A program made the translations under genes and the position numbers. The notes under the pieces are model-generated. The model worked only from the letters and a program-made list of their open reading frames with translations. It ran no database searches and was not told the origin of the DNA. From contig NC_046673.1 of assembly GCF_003369915.1 (NCBI RefSeq), positions 1,906,001 through 1,970,000 of the forward strand: a stretch of 64,000 nucleotides of DNA, in the 5' to 3' direction. Each line of letters starts with the position of its first letter. Within the stretch, counting starts at the first letter, position 1. Below are positions 1 to 11,539 of this stretch, piece after piece. The DNA is from Drosophila miranda. Its lineage: Eukaryota; Arthropoda; Insecta; Diptera; Drosophilidae.

Positions 1-734
1 GGAGGGGGCCAGCTGTTCAGAGCAGGAGAGCAGCTGCGTTCTCCGACAGTTGGAAATCGATGCGACTCGATTAGTAATCGATAATTATAATCAAAGCACA
101 GTTAGCAATCGAGCAGTTAGAAGAGTAAACGATAACAATAATATAATGCTCATGGGAGGATGAGAGGATAGGAGAGGAGGTGGCGGAGCTATGTGTTATG
201 TGATATCTGATATGTGGTGAGTATGCATGTGTTTTTGTGGTGAGTTCTGTATCATGCGGGGGCTTAAAAACGAAATACAATAAAAAATTGAACACAAAAC
301 GTTGCAAGTGCGACAGGGACAAAGAGAGACAGCGAGCGAACAAAAACAAATAACAAATAACTAACAAAGGTAACGTAAAATAAAGAGACAACAGGAGTAC
401 TAGGAGGATGGGGAGTACTAAGGCGTAATAGAGTGGCGTGCAACCGAGCGCGATCGGCGAAGGATGATGAATAAAATGCATCTTTTTGAATGTTCATATT
501 TCTAGCGACAACAATTTTGGATTAACAAATCTAGCCCGCTTAAGGAAAACGAGAACAAAGTATACAAAGTAAACGGAATGGCGAGATATTTAGAAATATT
601 GAGAGAGCGAGAGAGAGAGAGAGAGAGAGAGAGAGTAATATAAACTGAACAGAACTGTACTGTACTCGACTGCATTGCCCTGTGTAGTGCACTGGGAGTG
701 CACCTTGAAGGAGCCTTGCCAGAGGACGACTTAC
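1..734 (-). other. intron of the minus-strand gene (left-edge part)
   Basis: This stretch lies downstream of the strong donor that closes the exon at 735-2846. It reads as intron or UTR on the minus strand. It holds a (GA)n microsatellite near 602-636 and A-rich sequence. I see no further splice-acceptor-bounded coding exon, so the shared downstream exons of the gene must lie left of position 1. Confidence 0.5.
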
Positions 735-2846
735 ACTATCGTTGGCTGCCGCCGAGCCCGTGACTGTGACCGTGACCGTGCCCGTGGCTGTGGAGACGGA
801 AGACGACGAACCGGAGGCGGAAGCGGAAACAGTGCCCGATGTGGCTGATGTGGCGGATGTGGTTGTAGCTAGTGTTGTTGTGGCCGCTGCAGTGGTTGAT
901 TGTGTCTTGGAGTCGTTTACCTGTGGATTGAACGCCACTAGGACGGGCTGCACTGCTCGCGGCAACGGGGCGACGACACAGTTCATGGGGGCCGTGGTTC
1001 GGTAGGCGGCCCGCGTCAGGGAGCTGCTATGGCCCGCCGATAAACGAACATTTTCCAGGTCGCCGCTGTAGCGATGCTGCTGCAGATTTCCACTGCTCCC
1101 GATCGACGAGGTCTGCGCTATGTGAGTACCTCGTGGCATGGCTCCTCTGGCTCCTCCGGCGGGAGACGTGGAGTAGCCAGTTGTCGTCTCCTTGCCCGAA
1201 TGTTGCCCCTGACGCTGCTTCTGGCAGCTAAGATTGTTGAATTTTTCAATCGAGGCTTTAATGCTAACTGAATCGATGCCATACCAACGTGCATTGCTGG
1301 ATAGCACGGATTGTGGTTGGCCACCGCCTGCCTCAGTTGTCCTCCCTGTTCCCGAAGGGGTTCCATTGACTAGCTTCGGGTTGTTGAACTTCTCCAAGCT
1401 GGCGGCAAAGTTGGAGTGGGATGTGATTATCGTGGACCTAGGACGCTTGTGGTAGCCAACGTTCCTGAACATGGGATCGCTTTGATTGGCTGCAGCTGTA
1501 GATGTAGCTTCAGTTGCAGCTGTAGCCGCTCCTGCTCCACCAGAACCAGCTGCTACTTTAGCTGCTGCTGCTCCCGATGTGGAGGGAAAAGGCGTATCGT
1601 CGCTGTCTATGTAGCTGATGTCATCGTCTTGCAGCTGTTGCTGCAACTGATGTTGCGCCTCCTGCTTCTGTTGTGGCTGCTGCTTCAGTTTCTGTCCACG
1701 CTGCATGTTGTTGTTGCTGCCGTTGACACTGCTGCTGTGGTTGCTGTTGTTATTATTGTGTCCGTTCATGATCGTGTGGCTGGTGTAGCCGTGGTTCTGA
1801 TATTGGTTGTGGTTGCTGTGGTTGCTGGTACTGTTAGTGTTGTTACTGTTGTTATTGTTGCTGTTGTTATTGTTATTGGAGCCGCTGCCGAAGGTCAGTG
1901 GCTTCAGCTTGCCAAGGGTCCTGCCCGTGTGTGAGGCTGTGGCTGCCTGCAGCGCCTTCTGTCCCGCCGTTAGCTGTTGCTCCTGGGTGCCAGAGGCCCT
2001 GATGCTGCCGTGCTTGTGGACGGGCCCGTTACCGTGTCCACCGTTAATGGTGCTTCTGTTGTAGCTCGACGTCGTCGTCGTCGTCGCTGCTGCTCCTGCT
2101 GGTGCCGCCTGTTGATTGCCATTGAACATCGGCGGACGCGGCATGTCATTCAATGCTCCTTCTGGTCCTAGTCCACCACCTGCCACATGGCCCTGTGCCT
2201 TGTGGCTGCTGTGGTTATTGTGGTTCTGGTGGCTGTTATGACTGCTGTGCTGGTTATTATTGTTTTTGTTATCCTCACCCACCCTACAGCGCTGCTTGCC
2301 GTGGGTGGCTTTGGACTTGCCCGCACCAGCACCCGTCACCTGGGCATGGGCCAGCTCGCACTCTTCCTTGAGGAATGTGGGGTCCTTAAAGCTGGGCACG
2401 AGGAAGTAGCGCTGATTGGCCGTCCGCACGGGATTTCCGCCCGCTGTTCCCGTCGTCACTGAGCGGCCACCTCCTCCTCCTGCCGCTCCTGCTGCTGATG
2501 ATGAGCCGTGTTTACCTTGCCCCTTGCCCACTCCCACTGAAGCACCTCCTCCGGTTGGGATTCCTGGTCCCGTGGAGTATTTCGATCTACCCTCCCGGCC
2601 CCGTGCCGTGCTATTATGGATGCCTCGCTTTGAGCCGCCTGCTCCTTTGCCGGATGCCACTGATGTGGTACCAGTGGCGGTTGCTACCTTTCCTGCTCCC
2701 GGATGGGATGCAGCTACTGTGGATGCACCTGCCGCTGCTGCTGCGGAAGGGGCTGCTACTGCTACTACTGCTGGCTCACCTCCGCGTTGCAGTCTGGATG
2801 CTGGAGTCTTGTGGAAACCTCTGTTCTTCTTAACGTCTAACATCAT
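735..2846 (-). CDS. large low-complexity N-terminal exon (candidate Usp2 isoform), partial gene
   Basis: An open frame starts at tandem ATGs (minus strand, 2846) directly after an in-frame TGA and runs 704 codons to a good donor (AGT|GTAAGT) at 735/734. The exon ends in phase 0; the frame beyond the donor degenerates into (GA)n-encoded residues, so the protein must splice onward to exons left of the window. The N-terminus is basic (MMLDVKKNRGFHKTP). The rest is disordered: Ala/Gly/Ser/Thr runs, an Asn/His/Ser-rich tract and Gln-rich stretches. A repeated S/A-x-x-x-FNN motif (ASLEKFNNPK, ASIEKFNNLS) recurs. No catalytic domain is visible. The place next to wap and the phase-0 end make this an alternative N-terminus of Usp2 (CG14619), a ubiquitin-specific protease. 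That is inference from synteny and cannot be confirmed without the missing C-terminal exons. Confidence 0.6.
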
Positions 2847-3832
2847 TCAACATCAGCTGACAGTCGTCTGCACAATCTGGATTCTCCCTTCACTTCCAGA
2901 TCCTTGTCCAATCTGCCTGGACTGGTGTTTTTTTTGCTAGTTCCGACTTTCAGTTAATGTTTGCTTGTAGTATATTTTTGTTTGTTTGATAGTTGAGTTT
3001 TAACTGAGGTCTGGCCGAAAGGGATTCAAATTTTGAGGATTTTTAAAGTCACGACCTGCTTAGTTTTTTATTTTTTCAATACTGAGCCCTATATACTGGG
3101 GGCAGTGTTTTTTTGTTTTTTTTTTATTTGCTTATTTTTGCTGTAGTTTTTTTTGGGCGAGAATAAAAAGGGGAGGCCGAAGGAGAGTTCTCCTAGCCAA
3201 TGGGGTTTCGCCTAGTCCTAGTCATGTAGTGTCTCTAGCGATTGCTGGGGATAGGGGGTGTGGCTGGGACTGAACTGGTCGTGGGTCGGGGTTAGTCAGC
3301 GATTCAGAGATTATAGTTATTGTTGTTTTTCGGTACTCGGTAGTTCGATTAGTTGAGTTTAGAGTTTAGTTTAGTTGAGTTGGGAGTTTGCTTTGGTTTG
3401 CTTTGGTTTTGTCTTTGCTTTGCTTTGGTTAAGTGAGTTAGAGGGGGCGCAATCTGCAAGAGTTAAGCTAAAAATACATAGAAATGTAAATTGGATTAAA
3501 TGGCGGCGGCCTAGGCACAAATACAGAGAGCACAGAGAGATCAATCACATTTTCAATTCAAACTCAATCAAATGAAATGAAACGATACCAAAAGAAATAA
3601 CGCATGTACATATATCAGTATCAGTATCAGAATCATGTATCGGTGCAAGCAATGGTTGGGCGATTGATTGCTGGAGGGTGAGTGGCGCAATGTGGGGATT
3701 GATTTGATTGGATTGTTGCGAGTGTTTTTGGCAAAGCGGAGCCTGCGGCATTCACACACACATACGAATTTCGGCAATCAAATTTCAGGGTTAGAGGGTG
3801 GGCTGGTTAGGCTGCTATCGATAGTCGCTTAA
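2847..3832 (-). promoter_or_regulatory. possible alternative promoter / 5' UTR upstream of the 735-2846 exon
   Basis: The kilobase upstream (minus sense) of the tandem ATG has no ORF. It is T- and G-rich on the plus strand, with homopolymer T runs. At 3816-3823 there is a perfect DRE (TATCGATA), a core element of Drosophila housekeeping promoters. That would suit an internal promoter for the short isoform starting at 2846. No TATA box or initiator could be assigned. Confidence 0.35.
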
Positions 3833-4918
3833 TCAGGGTATATCGGGTTGGCAGGTCATGCGATTAGTCGGGCACTCTGGGCAGTCTTGGCAGCGCTGTC
3901 TGTCGCTGCGTCGCACATATCGATATTTTACCTTGCTGCCGGCTTCCGTTAACTTGAATGTAGCTGTCGCGCTCACATCGCCATTGTCCGCATCCTCCAC
4001 GTCCGCTCCCGCATCATCTGTCGTATCAAGAGTGGCTCTCACGCTACTCCCACTACGACTTTCGTAGATTGCGTTCCTCTTCGGCGATGTCGACAGCAAG
4101 GACAGGCCATTGAGCTTTGTGTCCAGTCCATTGCTGTCCGCCCCATGACCATTGATTGATTTTAATGCTGACGGTGGAGGTGGCGGCGGCGGTGGCGGAG
4201 GCGCTGTATGAGATGCTACTGATCCTACTGCGGCTACTGTGGCTGCGGCTGCTGCTGCTGCTTCTGTATCCCTTGCCGACGATGCATCCGCAATGCTGCG
4301 CCGCGTTCTGTTGCTTCTGAGTGTGAAGGTGGCCGTGGGCACGTCCCCGCTGCTGTTGCTGCTACTCAACGTGAACCGGCCCGACCCGTTGCGCTGTCCC
4401 AGCCGCGATGAGGATGTTGTGCTCGTGCTTGTCCCGGTGCTGGTGGCTGGCGTGGAGTCGCCGGCGTCGCTGTTGTTGCTGTAGAGCCGGCTGTAGCGAC
4501 TGGTCCGCGAGCGGTCCAGGGTGACCGTGCAGGTGGTCGTGTCATTGCCATTACCGTTGCCGTCCACATCGCCCGACGGCGCCTCACTGAGCCCCGATCT
4601 AGAACGTGACGATGGTTCACTGTTGGGTTTATAGTTGGCCGGACTGTACTTTTCGTACATGTCCAGCCCCGAGGTGGCCACTAAACGTGCTAGGGATGGT
4701 GATGAGGATGAGCTGGACAGGCGTTTCGAATGGCCGTTGCTAATGGTGCTCTCGCTGTAGCTGCTGCTACTGCCACTGCCACTGCAATTGCCACCGCCAC
4801 TTGTTGGCGGCTTCTTAGCTTCACGCCGCAGTCCATAGTCGTTCTTCTTCAATCCGTTCTCGCCATTGGTGGCGGATCCAGATCCGGATACGGATCCTTT
4901 TGTTGTCTTGCGCGGCAA
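3833..4918 (-). CDS. Ser-rich coding exon lacking an ATG (candidate Usp2 exon)
   Basis: A 361-codon frame of strongly coding character runs on the minus strand: Ser/Asn/Gly-rich, with a Pro10 run, an Ala8 run and repeated R-S-R/R-Y-S-R motifs. It has no ATG near its start. Its first codon is TTG (4918), two codons after an in-frame TAA and directly after an AG, so it may begin at a splice acceptor in phase 0. The upstream tract is A-rich instead of pyrimidine-rich, making that a poor acceptor. Near the other end a donor (AAG|GTAAAA, last exon base 3932) would again give a phase-0 boundary after 329 codons; otherwise the frame continues through a Cys-rich tail (CQDCPECP) to a stop at 3833. I read it as an internal or alternative exon of the same gene as the flanking exons. 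Non-AUG initiation or a missed micro-exon are alternatives. Confidence 0.5.
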   Translation of the reverse strand: MPRKTTKGSVSGSGSATNGENGLKKNDYGLRREAKKPPTSGGGNCSGSGSSSSYSESTISNGHSKRLSSSSSSPSLARLVATSGLDMYEKYSPANYKPNSEPSSRSRSGLSEAPSGDVDGNGNGNDTTTCTVTLDRSRTSRYSRLYSNNSDAGDSTPATSTGTSTSTTSSSRLGQRNGSGRFTLSSSNSSGDVPTATFTLRSNRTRRSIADASSARDTEAAAAAAATVAAVGSVASHTAPPPPPPPPPPSALKSINGHGADSNGLDTKLNGLSLLSTSPKRNAIYESRSGSSVRATLDTTDDAGADVEDADNGDVSATATFKLTEAGSKVKYRYVRRSDRQRCQDCPECPTNRMTCQPDIP

Positions 4919-7900
4919 CTTTTATTCGAATTCGAATTTTGATTTGTTGTTGTTTTGATTTGGTGGTTGGCGTTGGTGGTTGGCGAAACATTTACAAGTG
5001 TTGAATTTCAATGAGCGAGATGGCACAATCGGTGGTGTTTTTTAGTTTTTGGTTTTGGGAACGTAGCAGGTAGCAGTAACGGTAACGATAACGTTAACGG
5101 TAACGGTGAACAAGTTTGTTCATGTTTCATGGTGTCGCAACATAAACCAATGTCAAAAGTAACAGAGAACAAAATAAAAGAAACATCAATGATGAGTTTT
5201 ATGACTGATTTGTACAGAATGAAGACGGAAATAACACTCGAAAACGTAACTAAATTTTGAAAAAATAAATGAAATTAAAGGCACAAAATTATGCTATATA
5301 GTCGCCATATTACGACTATGCGAATACACCCAGTATCCCATACACTGTTTGCCAGTGAGGGAGAGGGGGTTCAAAAGCATGGCCAAAGCCCAATAACGAT
5401 GATTCGCGGCTGAACGTGAGGCAAAAGGTGCCCACGCTATAAGGGGATGCCGCACCCTCACCCTTATCTTTTTCCCCAATTTCAAATTTTAATGTTAGGT
5501 AAATATGTACATACACACATATACATATGTATATACATATGTACATATGTATATGTATATGTGCGTATATTTTTGCTCCTATGACAGCTCTAAAGTTCAG
5601 TACTTTCTAAACGGGAAAGTCTTGTGCCTAGTACCATTTCAGAAGAATTGGTGAAAAGTTAAAATGATGATAAGCCTGATCGATTTTCATATGAAAATCG
5701 TGATCTATCTTTGATACATGCGTGTATACGTACTATGTATATATCAGTTAAACATTCGAGAAAATGATGACAGGCAGCGTGAATACACGCATTGACAGAC
5801 GGACAAAACTGCACAACCGACATACATATGTATATGCCGACAATGCTATTCCATTAACCTCATTGCGAATTTAATTTACAGCAAGTTTAAGGGGATGACA
5901 CAGTTGCTGCTGTTTCCCTTGCTCTCGTTGGTGTTGGATCGGTGCCAACAAGTGGTTCGCGCGGGTCGGTTCGGCTCCACTCGCTCTCGAGCACACACTG
6001 ACACACACCCACAAGAGCACACAACGCATTCCATTGCCTTTACTCTGTCTCAAGGTATACTAATTATCAGGTAAGCCCCATCCGGCTCTCCACGTAGCAT
6101 ACTTTTTTGGCATACTACATGATACTACCTCTCAAACGGCCTTACCTTAGATTAATATACCTTGAGCAGTGTCTGTATGCATCTGTATCGGCATCTGTGT
6201 ATTATCGCATGTACATATGTATGTTAGAATGCTGCATTGTCGTGTGTCGGCGTGTTGTGAAATGGGATGGCTTGGCTGGGCTGCTGGGTGGGTGGTTGGT
6301 ATAGGTGGGCGTTTGATTCGTGGACTGTGGTGGGTTGGTGGTTCGTTGTTGCAATGACAAAATACACATCACAAACAACATAAAAACGACAATCAGCAAA
6401 AGAAAAACGTCCAAAATGAAACTTCGAAAAGCCACCGAAAACTGCCAAAGGGCTACACTAAAGGGTGCTAAGGGGGAAGAGCATCACCACAAAACTAGGG
6501 TGTGGTTGTTCATACATACACATCATATATGCGACATGGGGGTGTAGTTGTGTGGCAAAATGAGGCCTTCCCGATCTACCGCTCAGCCCCGCGATCTACA
6601 TATGTTCGCGGGCACTGCAATCTTGAGAGCGCTATCCGGTAATGCCTCACCTTGTATCAATACACCATGGTTTGGATGACTCTTTGAGGTAGGCAATGCC
6701 AATAACCGAAAGTGGGCTATATGCATAGGTACACACATAGATACATTCAGATATATAGACTATTTTTGAAGCTATAAATATACATATCTATTGATGTACA
6801 TATGCATTGATGTACGTACATACTTGTATGCATATAGTCATGAAAAACACACACGTAAATTATGAAAAAGCAACAGAAATGAGATGAGACAATGAGGCGC
6901 GCTTCTTGCCTTTAAAGCGTTTGAAATAATAGGTTTTAATATTGGAGCTTTTACTGTAGGAAACATAGAGCCGTTGGTATATTTTGTTAGCTTCTGTGGC
7001 AGATCAATACCTCAATACGAGATTACTCTTATTTGTTATATGGAGCGTCTATTTGGAGCCTTCTTTCAACATTTCGGGCGATCTCAGTTAAATATTGGTG
7101 TATTATTTGCACCTCTGTCGCAGACTACCAGATTGTCTACCATTGAACTGTGTAGCTTGAATCCCCGACTGTTTGATTATTTCCACAACCATTGTACATA
7201 TGTCACCCCAATATATGATAATATATGGTCCACCACCAGCCTGTTCAACTTAAGATGGTTCCATTTTTAGGCTTATAATGTAGAGCTTGAAACTAAATCT
7301 TAAATTTTTCAGTCACTGAAGTCTTCACGGTTAAGCCTCAGCATCCACTGGAAGTCAGGTAAGCCTACGGTTAGGCCGTAGCCGTAAATCTGAGCCTTTT
7401 TTTAGTCACCATCGACTCATTTGACGGAATCACGGATTCACGGATCAGCAATCTAAACCAAACTAAAGTTTTTTTAAGAGGGTCTAACCAAAAGTTTGTG
7501 TAATTACAAGTTTTTGCATACTTGCAAAGATTTGGTGCGAATCGGATAACCATATAGCGGCTCGTTGCGCAATATTGATGGTAGATATCCGACACACTTT
7601 CAGCTGATCAAATGATGCATCGATCAAATAAAGCAGAGCGTATCTTGTCTGAGGTAATATTTCAAAGCTTCGTGTCCGCACTAGCATCGGTGAGGTGTTT
7701 GTTTTTCTTGGAGCTTTTAGAAATGTTTCTTTTCACCATTGTGTGCGGGCGCTTTAAAGGGGGTTTTCTATTTCAGGCACTACTGTTTACTGTAGAGCTT
7801 AATCTTGAGAGGGTTCTAATCATTGAGCCTGTACTTTAAGACTACGACTTAAATATAAATCGGTGACTTGCGTGTAAGCTCTCCGCATGCTCACGGGAAC

Positions 7901-8168
7901 ACGAACTTGGTTTGGCTTAATCTTATGGACATCATGAGATATAGTGAAGGGGATAGATACAAATGAATGGTGTGTGACAGGGACAATTGTGGTGCGAGTA
8001 GATACAGATGTGTGCGTATATCTAGAGGGGAACCGATAGATCAGCTACCAATGGAACATTAAACCCAAAAAGTAACTGATCACAATTCAAGGATCCGTTC
8101 GGGGATAGTTGGAGGTGGTGTGAAGGGATCAAATCCATATATTTAGCTTAGCCTACGTATCAACTCAC
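4919..8168 (-). other. long intron of the minus-strand gene
   Basis: This 3.2 kb stretch separates two coding exons of the minus-strand gene and has no credible coding frame. It holds a GGTAAC-type hexamer repeat near 5070-5106, TATGTACATATGTA-type simple repeats near 5510-5560 and 6770-6840, and CA/TG-rich tracts near 5990-6030. I see no mobile element that I can name. Confidence 0.5.
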
Positions 8169-8606
8169 TCCATATCTGCCGTAAGAAGGTGAATCATAGG
8201 TGGATCCGCTCAAATACGCTGAACTAATGCGATAGGACGGGCTCGAGACCGACCCTCCACTTAGGTAAGACGCTGATGTGGATCCAACGCTGTTCCGATG
8301 CAAGGTGGAACGCGGCGCATAGGACGCGGCCAAGTACGAGCTGGGGTAGCAGCTGCTGTAGCCTGTGGACGAGACTGAGCCGCCGGACGGAGGCAGAAAC
8401 TTTGAGTGACTGCTGCCGCGATCGTAGTATGTGTTGCAGCGCGAATAACCGTTGGTGGTGGCCCCACCTGAAGCGCTGCCTGTAGCACCGGAGCCGGAAC
8501 TGCTGTTGCCGGCGCCGTTGCCGCCGGTGGTCGACGACGATGTGCCGTAAAGACTGCCGCTGCCCGCCGCTGACGTTGATGATCCACGCGGCGCGATGAC
8601 ACGCAT
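8169..8606 (-). CDS. first coding exon, Ser/Tyr/Gly-rich N-terminus (candidate Usp2 long isoform)
   Basis: The start is ATG at 8606-8604 (M-R-V-I-A-P-R-G). The same frame is open upstream to a TAA just inside the exon but offers no earlier ATG. The exon runs 146 codons to a consensus donor (GGA|GTGAGT) at 8169/8168, ending in phase 0. The peptide is Ser/Gly/Thr-rich and then Tyr/Ser-rich (repeats such as SSAYLSGSTY and SPSYGRYG). This resembles in style the disordered Tyr/Ser-rich N-terminal region of USP2 proteins. A pyrimidine-rich acceptor (T9-CAG) at 8748-8750 and a donor (TTG|GTAAGG) at 8812/8811 define a 64-bp 5' UTR intron upstream. Assignment to Usp2 is synteny-based inference; the exon call itself is well supported. 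Confidence 0.6.
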
Positions 8607-9230
8607 ATTAGTAGCAGCAGCAGTGATCCGATCTAACCGCAATTGGGCTGGGCTCCTCAGACCGTGCGCGCCGTCGTTGCTTGGCTGCTTTTTTGAAGGT
8701 GGCAGTGGCTGATTTGATGTTTGGTGGTTCCACGCGTTTTACTGTCGCTGAAAAAAAAATAAACCAATTAAGAACTGATCAATCCTGAACAAAGGAAGTA
8801 GACGCCCTTACCAACCTTTTCTATTCAGTTTTCCAGACTATTTGTATTTCGTTCGCATTCGATTCCTTTGTATTTGTCCAATCGACTTGAATGCTGCTTA
8901 AGTGCTACATCTGAGGATCCGGATAGCTGTGACCAGTGAAGCTGAAGAGGCGACTGTGTACGAGCATAGCTCGCAAACAACGGTCAACACTTTTTCCCTT
9001 TGCTGTCTCGTCACTGACAAAACAGAAAAAGACCCCGCAGTCACGGTCTCTCACTGAGCAGAACACTTTTTTTCTCTTCGCTTGTGTTATGTGTTTCGTG
9101 TTTTCGGTTGAGCCCGACACACGATCGTGTCTCACAATAACAACTTAGAGAGACACTTTGGTCAAGCGCTCACAGCAAAAGTGTCTTTAGATGAGCAGAA
9201 CCAAAAAAGTGTCTGAGTAAAGTGTTTTTA
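8607..9230 (-). promoter_or_regulatory. 5' UTR exon and promoter region of the minus-strand gene
   Basis: Minus-strand 5' UTR: an exon from 8812 upward, a 64-bp intron (8748-8811), and UTR down to the ATG at 8606. Between about 8985 and 9225 the octamer ACACTTTT/AAAAGTGT and close variants recur at least five times in both orientations, around a short perfect palindrome (GACACACGATCGTGTCTC at about 9115-9132). This looks like a transcription-factor-binding cluster at or near the start site. Confidence 0.4.
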
Positions 9231-10880
9231 GTTTTTTTTCGTGTATATGTTTATTTATTCATGTTTTCCGCATCTTTTGGGCTATTGTATTGTAATATGT
9301 ATATTTATTTGCAAAATTGGCAAACGAACATTTTCGTAATACATAAATAAATAAACCAGTCGAACCGTGTGGAGTAGCGGCAACACTTGTAAACCTATGA
9401 TTTTTGTGCATATACATATATGTATGGGGGGACACTAAAATTCGGTATTCGGTAACACTAAAATGAAGTTATATGTACGTGTAGGAGTGTGTGTAACGTA
9501 ACGCCGCCAAGCTGTCTACAGTACAATACAAAGCACACGATGTCATTGTAGCCGAGGATACCGTTGAATTCCCTACAACTATTCATAGGGTAGTGGTAGG
9601 GCTTAACTATTATAAAATGGGCCGCCGCGACACATGGCCACACTATCAAATCGATCTTTCGTTCATAAAATACTACACCCATTCACACACACACACACCT
9701 AGGCGCACCGTTTCCATTGGATACACATACAAATGCACGCGCACGCACTGCAATGCCTTTTCGAAAAGAAATAAATGAAATTCTTCAAGTTCACACACAC
9801 AAACACACATTCATACGCACATTACGTTGTAAACTTTTTTGCCAATCGTTTACCACGTTTTAATTATTCACCAATTTGCGATATCTGCTTCTTTTGGATT
9901 AAATATACGTTTTCAATGCTTTACCAAACGTCAAAAATCGAAATATTTATAATCAACAACAACAAAATATAAAACGAAACGAAATATAATCTATTTATAA
10001 AAGCGCTTAAAAGCACATACACACACACACGCATGAAATTATTGTGTGTTGGGGCTGTCGGTTTGACAGTGAAATGAGTAAAGCGAACGGGTAATGGGGA
10101 GCGGGGAATAAGGGACGGCAGTAGTAAAAACGCCGATGAGCGTATACGAGCGAAAAGGATAGCACTATTGGCGACACCGTCACACACACAACTGAGCGGG
10201 AGCTCTCGCGCAAACACACAAACGTTCACTCACATAGGCAAACAGGCAATGTACGAATTACGCAAAGTCAAATATCTTTCTCAAAATGGAAAGTGGAAAA
10301 GTGACGATTGCTATTGTGAATTTTTCTACCATCTGATCACAAAACCAGAGCGCGGACTCGACTAAAATTGGAGCGGGAGCCAAATAAAATTAAAACGCAA
10401 AGCAGATATCACGAGCAAACAAGGTCGCGAGGGTAAAAAAAAAACAATATGAAATATTTGTCTGTATGTTGCACTATAAGCTTTGTCAATTTACACGACA
10501 CAAACTACATATATTTACTTAAAATCCGTTTTCAGCACAGCCACAGAACCCGCATTACAGTAGTGTAGGGATATTAAATTTGTTGGTCTGTATTAGTATT
10601 ATAACCCTACATTTTTATTTACCTTGCTGCTAACTTATGATTATTAGTGTTAACATACAAAATTATTTACTATGTACCTTGTATGAAATATCGTACTTAT
10701 CAGAATAGGTATCGATACAAGCTATCGTCCGATAGTTCTAATGTTACGAACTAGTTCTAGTTTTACGAACTAGAACTATGAGGAACTTTATCAGAAGGGA
10801 AGTATAGATTTCGAAACGCCAGTTTTGCGGACTCGCTTACAGCGGCAAGAACAAAAATATTTAATATTGGATATTGTTGC
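9231..10880. other. intergenic, simple-sequence-rich
   Basis: No coding frame is supported here. The stretch holds CA/TG microsatellites (about 9683-9700, 9793-9810, 10015-10031), an AT-rich block near 9900-10000, a DRE (TATCGATA, 10710-10717) and an imperfect 19-bp tandem dimer at about 10735-10773 just before the zucchini-like relic. Confidence 0.5.
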
Positions 10881-10881
10881 A

Positions 10882-11536
10882 ATGTTTGATTTGGTAAAGT
10901 GGCCACCGATTCTGGCCACCATCACAAGTTTTGCTAGCACCACCTTAGCCTCAAAGCTAATACTGAAAGCAATAAAATATGAACGCCGTCGAGTCCACGA
11001 GGTTCTCTTTTTCAACGAACTTGGAGTAATTTGTTACAAGAAGCATGAGCGCCAGCCGCCACAACTGTTGAATGTGTAAACAAGGACAGCTTCAGAAAGT
11101 TGATCGATATGGCTCAATACTCTATTGATATAGCCATATACACATTCACTTCTATGGATCTATTCTTGGCCATGCAGCGAGCACTGGAGCGGGGAGTGTC
11201 CATTTGCATTATCACCGATCATGAAATGGCCTATTCTAAGATATCGAAGGTATTGGAATTGGCTGCCTGCGGTTTGCCCGTGGTTTAACCACAAGATCTG
11301 CGTGATGGATGGCGTGGCCCGAGTGCAAGAGATTCTGGAACTCAAGGATCTTAAATAACCACGACCCTACAAAAGTAATAAGCGGCTCTGACAACTGGAC
11401 ATTTACAGGTTTTTTTGGATATTACGGAAACTGCATGATTAGCTCAAACGAGATTTTGGTTTGTCAATTCCAGGAGGAGTTCAACCACATTTTGAAAGTC
11501 TTTTCGGTATCGTCGGAGGAGTACCTAAAGAAGTAG
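10882..11536 (+). pseudogene. zuc-like: zucchini-like (mitochondrial PLD family) pseudogene
   Basis: Three consecutive reading frames read as one Zucchini/PLD6-type phospholipase-D protein. First comes an N-terminal hydrophobic segment followed by RRRVHEVLFFNELG (frame from ATG 10882, ending in TAA at 11077-11079). Next, in another frame, is KLIDMAQYSIDIAIYTFTSMD and the following helix (about 11080-11288). A third frame carries KICVMDG, and a fourth segment carries the GSDNWT signature and the C-terminus (to 11536). At least two or three frameshifts and a small deletion interrupt it. The HxKx4D active-site motif is also damaged: the position expected to be His reads Asn (N-H-K-I-C-V-M-D). 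Zucchini is the outer-mitochondrial-membrane endonuclease that makes phased piRNAs. In D. melanogaster zuc is autosomal, so this X-linked copy is probably a dead duplicate. No introns are visible. Confidence 0.8.
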
Positions 11537-11539
11537 AGA

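Noticed and set aside
742-2940. Several long plus-strand frames over the big minus-strand exon
   Set aside because: They are antisense reads of low-complexity GCN/CAN codons (poly-Val, poly-Leu, poly-Cys) with no ATG context or splice logic.
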